From DATHYZ01 sp035458865 (GTDB lineage Bacteria > Chloroflexota > Limnocylindria > Limnocylindrales > CSP1-4): a stretch of DNA of 27,022 nucleotides. Below, one piece after another: positions 23,592 through 27,022 of this stretch; position 1 is the first letter of the stretch, and every line of letters begins with the position of its first letter. The notes beneath the pieces are model-generated. The model made no database searches. It had not been told where the DNA came from and saw only the letters and a list, made by a program, of their open reading frames with translations. The stretch is from NCBI GenBank assembly GCA_035458865.1, contig DATHYZ010000258.1, positions 1 through 27,022 of the forward strand, read 5' to 3'. The position numbers and the translations under genes are program-made.

Positions 23592-23904
23592 TCCGGCCGC
23601 CCCGGGGCGCATCACGGCCCGGGGTGGCGGTGCCGCTCGGTCCGACCTGGTCCCTGCGTGCCGTCGGTACTACCCTCCGGGGCCCCCGGCTTTCGCTCGT
23701 GGGCGCTCGCGCGGGCCTTGGTCGCGGCGCATCCGTCGCCCCGGGCCGGCGCACACGCTGCCGGAGGCCACTGGACCCTGACAGTGCCGTTCGGCCCTGG
23801 ACCCGCCGTGGTGGCCGAGGATGCCGCGGCGCGGGACGGCCACCACGTGGCGGCGACCCGGACGGCATCATTGGGGTCCCGGCAGCGTCGGAGGAAGATG
23901 GGTC
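23592..23904 (+). other. 313-base non-coding interval: possible terminator and structured leader
   Basis: No gene is supported here; the short open frames that cross it have no recognisable content. Near the start is a hairpin, CCGCCCCGGG (23597-23606) with CCCGGGGTGG (23618-23627, one G-T pair), a possible baeRF terminator without T-run. A -10 candidate TACCCT lies at 23671-23676. The interval then holds a direct repeat CTGGACCC (23771-23778 and 23797-23804) and an 11-bp perfect inverted repeat, CGTGGTGGCCG (23807-23817) with CGGCCACCACG (23837-23847). If TACCCT is used, the next gene has a leader of about 220 bases. Confidence 0.4.
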
Positions 23905-24411
23905 GTGATCGAGGTCGAACGTCGGGTCCGCATCGCCCGGACGCCGGACCGCGTGTTCGCGCACCTGTCGCGACCCGAGGGCTACCCGGTCTGGCTGCCG
24001 GGCGTCCGACGGGTGTCGGTGGACGCGTCCGGTCCGGTCGCGGTCGGGACGCCCGTCTCCCTGGAGTTCGACGGGCCGACCGGGCGCATCCTCGCCGAGG
24101 GGCGGATCACCGATCTCGCGCCCGACCGGCGGGTGGCGCTCGAGGCCGCTGCCGAGCCGCTCCGGTTCCGGGCCCGGTTCGACCTCGAGGCGGTCGACGG
24201 GCTCGACCCCGAGGCCGTCTTCGCGCCGGGCTCGGACCTCGATCCGGTCGAGCGGACCCCGTCGACCGACGGCCCGGCGACGGAGCTGACCCTGGCCGTC
24301 CAGCTGGAGCTGCTGGGGGGTCTCCGCTTCCTCGAGGGGCTCGCCCGCGCCCAGGCGATCGGCGAGGTCGGCAAGGCCCTGGAGCGGCTGCGGGTCGAGA
24401 TCGAGACGTAG
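23905..24411 (+). CDS. SRPBCC (START/polyketide-cyclase-like) family protein
   Basis: A 168-residue protein whose first half has the SRPBCC look: IEVERRVRIARTPDRVFAHL, then PEGYPVWLPGVRRV, then alternating strands (GTPVSLEFDGPTGRILAEGRI), and a long C-terminal helix (about 146-166) that closes the ligand pocket. The family binds hydrophobic ligands; the ligand here is unknown. The start is GTG at 23905, with GGAGGAA (23890-23896) 8 bases upstream. The longer open frame before it is not similar to the family. It is probably transcribed from the structured leader region, separately from the cold-shock gene 159 bases downstream. Confidence 0.8.
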   Translation: MIEVERRVRIARTPDRVFAHLSRPEGYPVWLPGVRRVSVDASGPVAVGTPVSLEFDGPTGRILAEGRITDLAPDRRVALEAAAEPLRFRARFDLEAVDGLDPEAVFAPGSDLDPVERTPSTDGPATELTLAVQLELLGGLRFLEGLARAQAIGEVGKALERLRVEIET

Positions 24412-24462
24412 GGCGGGCGGCCACGCCCAGGGGTCCCGGGAGCGCATCCGGCCCAGAAGGTG

Positions 24463-24570
24463 TACCGTGGTGCGGTCACCGCAGCGTGCGGGGATGCTCC
24501 GCGTGGTCGACCGACTTCTCGAACAGACCGTGCGTCGGCGTTCGAGTTCGAGAAGAAGAGAGGGTCAGAC
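24463..24570 (+). promoter_or_regulatory. Cold-shock gene leader with SD-proximal hairpin
   Basis: A -10 candidate TACCGT (24463-24468) gives a leader of about 95 bases. CTTCTCGAAC (24515-24524) pairs perfectly with GTTCGAGAAG (24546-24555), ending 2 bases before the Shine-Dalgarno GAGAGGG (24558-24564). A second copy of GTTCGA (24540-24545) offers a competing, shorter pairing. Long structured leaders that control translation with temperature are known for csp genes; that this one does so is inference. Confidence 0.5.
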
Positions 24571-24774
24571 ATGGCCACCGGTACCATCAAGAAGGTCGTC
24601 GCCGATCGCGGCTTCGGCTTCATCACCGCCGAGGACGGGAAGGACTACTTCTTCCACCGCGACGGCCTCGACAGCTCCATCGACTTCGACCGGCTGGTCG
24701 GCGGTGAGCGCGTCGAGTTCCAGATCGAGCAGAGCCCCAAGGGCCCGCGCGCCTCGCAGGTGCGCTCCGCCTAG
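24571..24774 (+). CDS. Cold-shock-domain protein (CspA family)
   Basis: A 67-residue single cold-shock domain that binds single-stranded RNA/DNA and melts RNA structure. RNP1 is RGFGFI (13-18) and RNP2 is YFFHR (26-30); the C-terminal GPRASQVR is the usual last strand. Family length is about 65-70 residues. The ATG at 24571 follows GAGAGGG by 6 bases. The gene is monocistronic, convergent with the membrane glycosyltransferase, and followed by strong hairpins. Confidence 0.95.
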   Translation: MATGTIKKVVADRGFGFITAEDGKDYFFHRDGLDSSIDFDRLVGGERVEFQIEQSPKGPRASQVRSA

Positions 24775-24809
24775 GGCAGCGCCGGCGGTCTTCTGACCGT
24801 CCGACGCTC

Positions 24810-24890
24810 GCGCCGGCCTCCGCCGGCGCACCGATGCGACCCCCGGGTGACCGGGGGTCGTTCGATTCCCGGCCGCTCGCCGACGAGCGG
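24810..24890. terminator. Cluster of three hairpins between convergent csp and glycosyltransferase genes
   Basis: Three perfect hairpins lie in a row: GCGCCGGC/GCCGGCGC (24810-24829, loop CTCC), CGACCCCCGG/CCGGGGGTCG (24837-24860, loop GTGA, a GNRA-type tetraloop), and CCGCTCG/CGAGCGG (24873-24890, loop CCGA). The second is followed on the plus strand by TTCGATT, a weak T-rich stretch, and is the best csp terminator. The third is closest to the glycosyltransferase stop at 24910. Being palindromic they can serve both strands. Confidence 0.6.
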
Positions 24891-24909
24891 GCTCGTCAGC
24901 TCGAGCTCG

Positions 24910-26394
24910 TCAGTTGAGATGGCGGAGCGTCGGCCACAGCTCGGACCACGGCCGGACCGGCGGCCCGCAGGCCAGGACCGGCAGCCCCTGCTCCTCGTTC
25001 TCCACGCCCTGGCCGTTGTCGATGGAAGCCGCCGTCCGGCAGCCGGTGAACATCCGCGCGGCGTGCTCGGGGAAGATGCCCACGACGACGACCGTGGTGG
25101 CGTCCTCCGGCGGCGGACCCCAGTCGTGGAAGCCCTGGTGGCCGGAGTAGACCGGTGGCAGGTCCCGGTCGGCGCCCAGGACGGTCAGGGCACCGGCTTC
25201 CCCGTAGTTGCCGGTGAAGATGACGGCGCTGGCGCGCTCCGACGCGTCCAGGTCGTCGACGACCCCCGTGACGATGTCCACCAGCTCCGGCCAGCCCACC
25301 TGCTCGACCGACTCGGGATTGACCTCGGCGACCGCGGCGACGATCGGCGACGAGGCCGGCAGGATCGGCAGCGAGATGACGGCCGCGATGAGGGCCGAAC
25401 CGACCGCGAGTGCGGCAGCGCCCACGAGCCGGCCAGGCCGCCCGGAGAACCATGCGGCGACCGGGATCGCCCCGGCGGCCACGAGCGCCGGCAGGTAACC
25501 GGCGGCGTAGTAGCCCTTGCCGCCGGTCAGCAGGATGAGGACAAGGACGGCGACGTAGCCCACGCCGATCGGGCGCCACGGACGCGTCGCAGCGCCTGCG
25601 AGCAGCCGCCAGATCCCGGCCAGCAGGACCGGCGCCATCAGGCCCACGAGGATCAGCTGCATCGGCAGGAGCAGGACCCGGTTCTCGAGGCCGTCCCGAT
25701 CGGCGATGACCCGTCCCATCTCCAGCTGCGGCCAGTCGTTCGCCGCCTGCCAGGCGAGGTTGGGCAGCCAGATGAGCAGCGCGATCCCGACGGCGACCCA
25801 CGGCTCGGGCCTGCGGAGCACGTCGCGGCGAGTCAGCAGCAGGCCGGCGGCCAGGCTCGCGCCCAGGAAGACGACCAGGTGCTTGTTCAGGAGGCCCACG
25901 CCCGCGACCACGCCGACGAGGAACCAGAGTCGTGGATCCCCGCCGCCCAGGATCCGGACCACCAGCCACAGGACGACCGCCCAGACCAGGATGTCGATGG
26001 TCGCGGTCGCCAGCAGGTGGCCGGCCAGGAGGATCCCGGGCGTCACGGCCATCGCCACGGCAGCCACGACCTGGGCCGACCGGCCGCCGCCGAGCTCGCG
26101 GGCGGTGAGCGCGGCAAGGACCGTGGTGGCCGCCATCGCCAACCCCGCGATGATCCGCGGCCCCACCGGGGTCGGCCCCAGGATCGCCTCGGCCCCGGCC
26201 GCCAGGAGCGGGGTCAGGGGCGGCTGATCCGGGTAGCCGAAGGCCGGGTGGCGGCCGGCGACCACGAAGTAGAGCTCGTCCCGGTGGAAGCCGTACTGCG
26301 CGGCGTACCAGAGCAGGACGGCCCCGAGCGCCGCGGCGACGCCGAGCACCGGGACGATCGCGAATGGCTCCCTGGCGCGTGGGGCGGGCGTCAT
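24910..26394 (-). CDS. GT39/ArnT-type polytopic membrane glycosyltransferase
   Basis: A protein of about 494 residues with many hydrophobic helices and the pattern of the PMT/ArnT superfamily. The first helix leads to YGFHRDELYFVVAGRHPAFGYPDQPPLTPLLA, where the Asp-Glu pair in the first outer loop (HRDE) is the family's catalytic/metal region. These enzymes move a sugar from a polyprenyl-phosphate donor to a lipid or protein on the outer face of the membrane; the substrate here is unknown. A soluble C-terminal part (about 370-494) follows the last helix. Three in-frame ATGs are possible: 26394, 26406 and 26430. I chose 26394 because GGAGGG lies just 4 bases upstream; the longer forms add MRRPKGERMEGP. 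A small hairpin (TCGCCC/GGGCGA) sits between 26430 and 26406. Confidence 0.87.
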   Translation of the reverse strand: MTPAPRAREPFAIVPVLGVAAALGAVLLWYAAQYGFHRDELYFVVAGRHPAFGYPDQPPLTPLLAAGAEAILGPTPVGPRIIAGLAMAATTVLAALTARELGGGRSAQVVAAVAMAVTPGILLAGHLLATATIDILVWAVVLWLVVRILGGGDPRLWFLVGVVAGVGLLNKHLVVFLGASLAAGLLLTRRDVLRRPEPWVAVGIALLIWLPNLAWQAANDWPQLEMGRVIADRDGLENRVLLLPMQLILVGLMAPVLLAGIWRLLAGAATRPWRPIGVGYVAVLVLILLTGGKGYYAAGYLPALVAAGAIPVAAWFSGRPGRLVGAAALAVGSALIAAVISLPILPASSPIVAAVAEVNPESVEQVGWPELVDIVTGVVDDLDASERASAVIFTGNYGEAGALTVLGADRDLPPVYSGHQGFHDWGPPPEDATTVVVVGIFPEHAARMFTGCRTAASIDNGQGVENEEQGLPVLACGPPVRPWSELWPTLRHLN

Positions 26395-26476
26395 CGGTCC
26401 CTCCATCCGCTCGCCCTTCGGGCGACGCATCCAGTCTGCCGCAGCCGTCCAGAGCCGACCGGGTCGGGCCGTTCGG

Positions 26477-26517
26477 CACTAGTATCGCTGTGATATCATA
26501 GTGCTACCGAAAGGAGG
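26477..26517 (+). promoter_or_regulatory. AT-rich promoter/operator and Shine-Dalgarno of the SPFH gene
   Basis: A local AT-rich island in otherwise GC-rich DNA. It includes TATCAT (26494-26499) as -10 candidate, the 8-bp palindrome TGATATCA (26491-26498), an imperfect inverted repeat CACTAGTATC (26477-26486) with GATATCATAGTG (26492-26503), and TAGTGCTA (26499-26506). AAGGAGG (26511-26517) is a perfect Shine-Dalgarno 8 bases before the ATG. The repeats over the -10 box suggest a repressor site. Confidence 0.55.
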
Positions 26518-26525
26518 CCATCTCG

Positions 26526-27022
26526 ATGGTCAAGGAGCGCAACGCGTTCTCACTTCCCGGGTTGCCGATCGCCGTCGCCTGCATCGCGGCCGGCATCGCC
26601 CTCATCGCCTGGCTCGCCTGGTTCGTCTGGTCGTTGATCGAGACGGAGACCTTCGATCCGCTCATCTTCGCACCGGTCCTGGCGGCCATCCCGGTCGTCA
26701 TCGTCGCCGCCGGCCTGACCGTGGTGAACCCGAACGAGGCCCGGGCGATCGTCTTCCTGGGCCACTACGCGGGCACGGTCCGCCGGCAGGGCTTCTGGTG
26801 GGTCAACCCGTTCACCCTGCGACCGAAGATCTCGGTCCGGATCCGGAACTTCGAGACCGGACGGCTCAAGGTCAACGACCGCAACGGCAACCCGATCGAG
26901 ATCGCGGCGGTCGTCGTCTGGCGCGTGACGGACACTGCGGAGGCGCTGTTCGAGGTCGACGACTACGAGAGCTACGTGCACGTGCAGTCGGAGGCCGCGT
27001 TGCGCAACCTCGCGATGGCGCA
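26526..27022 (+). CDS. SPFH/band-7 domain membrane protein (3' end cut by window edge)
   Basis: The visible 165 residues show two hydrophobic segments (about 10-38 and 43-67), then the start of an SPFH domain: VVNPNEARAIVFLGHYAGTVRRQGFWWVNPF, later NGNPIEIAAVVVWRVTD. SPFH proteins (stomatin/flotillin relatives) form large membrane-bound rings and scaffold other proteins or proteases. The ATG at 26526 is fixed by the strong Shine-Dalgarno. It is divergent from the glycosyltransferase gene. The C-terminus and any partner gene lie outside the window. Confidence 0.92.
   Translation, partial: MVKERNAFSLPGLPIAVACIAAGIALIAWLAWFVWSLIETETFDPLIFAPVLAAIPVVIVAAGLTVVNPNEARAIVFLGHYAGTVRRQGFWWVNPFTLRPKISVRIRNFETGRLKVNDRNGNPIEIAAVVVWRVTDTAEALFEVDDYESYVHVQSEAALRNLAMA

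Noticed and set aside
23658..24707. Plus-strand open frame of 349 codons across the SRPBCC and csp genes
   Set aside because: It runs out of frame through two real genes with Shine-Dalgarno sequences and known folds. Its first 80 codons in the non-coding interval show nothing recognisable.
24851..24880. GGTCGTTCGATTCCCGG resembling a tRNA T-arm
   Set aside because: The stem bases flanking TTCGATT do not pair as a 5-bp T-stem, and there is no anticodon arm or acceptor stem around it. It is the end of a terminator hairpin.

Overview
The window is a very GC-rich, densely packed bacterial chromosome segment with 19 genes, two of them cut by the window edges. There are no rRNA or tRNA genes, no insertion sequences, no CRISPR array and no phage genes. 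Gene content (YyaL, AcuC-type deacetylase, full-length Lhr beside a Nei glycosylase, NUDIX-MBL fusion, baeRF, single TatA) and the base composition suggest a free-living high-GC bacterium. My best guess is a Chloroflexota lineage of the Limnocylindria type, with an actinobacterium as the alternative. This is inference from general resemblance, not a phylogeny.

Layout. Bases 1-12046 hold a minus-strand block read from right to left: lhr, a Fpg/Nei glycosylase, a homocysteine S-methyltransferase/methylenetetrahydrofolate reductase fusion, metH, a small conserved protein of unknown function, and a class II glutamine amidotransferase (cut). The lhr-nei pair is a DNA-repair unit. The next two genes form a one-carbon/methionine unit: the reductase makes 5-methyl-THF and MetH uses it. 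A minus-strand DoxX membrane protein (12172-12753) ends in a perfect 15-bp hairpin. A minus-strand gene at 12988-14730 encodes an AcuC-type (HDAC fold) deacylase fused to a GNAT acetyltransferase. It is divergent from a tatA gene at 14796.

A second minus-strand operon (19459 to 15046) encodes a YyaL-type thioredoxin-domain protein, a GNAT acetyltransferase, a NUDIX-metallo-beta-lactamase-fold fusion and CutA. Divergent from it, on the plus strand, lie a papain-like cysteine-protease-fold protein, a GMC-type flavoprotein with a ferredoxin-like cysteine cluster, a baeRF-family protein, an SRPBCC protein and a cold-shock protein. The window ends with a minus-strand GT39-type membrane glycosyltransferase and a plus-strand SPFH/band-7 protein (cut).

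Two modes of gene start are visible. Nine genes have a TAnnnT box 6-9 bases before the start codon and no Shine-Dalgarno, which predicts leaderless mRNAs. The SPFH, cold-shock, SRPBCC, baeRF and small conserved genes instead have a clear Shine-Dalgarno, some behind long structured leaders. The most notable protein finding is the deacylase-acetyltransferase fusion. Others are the GMC protein with an Arg where the family has its active-site His, and the MBL domain that has lost the two leading histidines of its metal motif.
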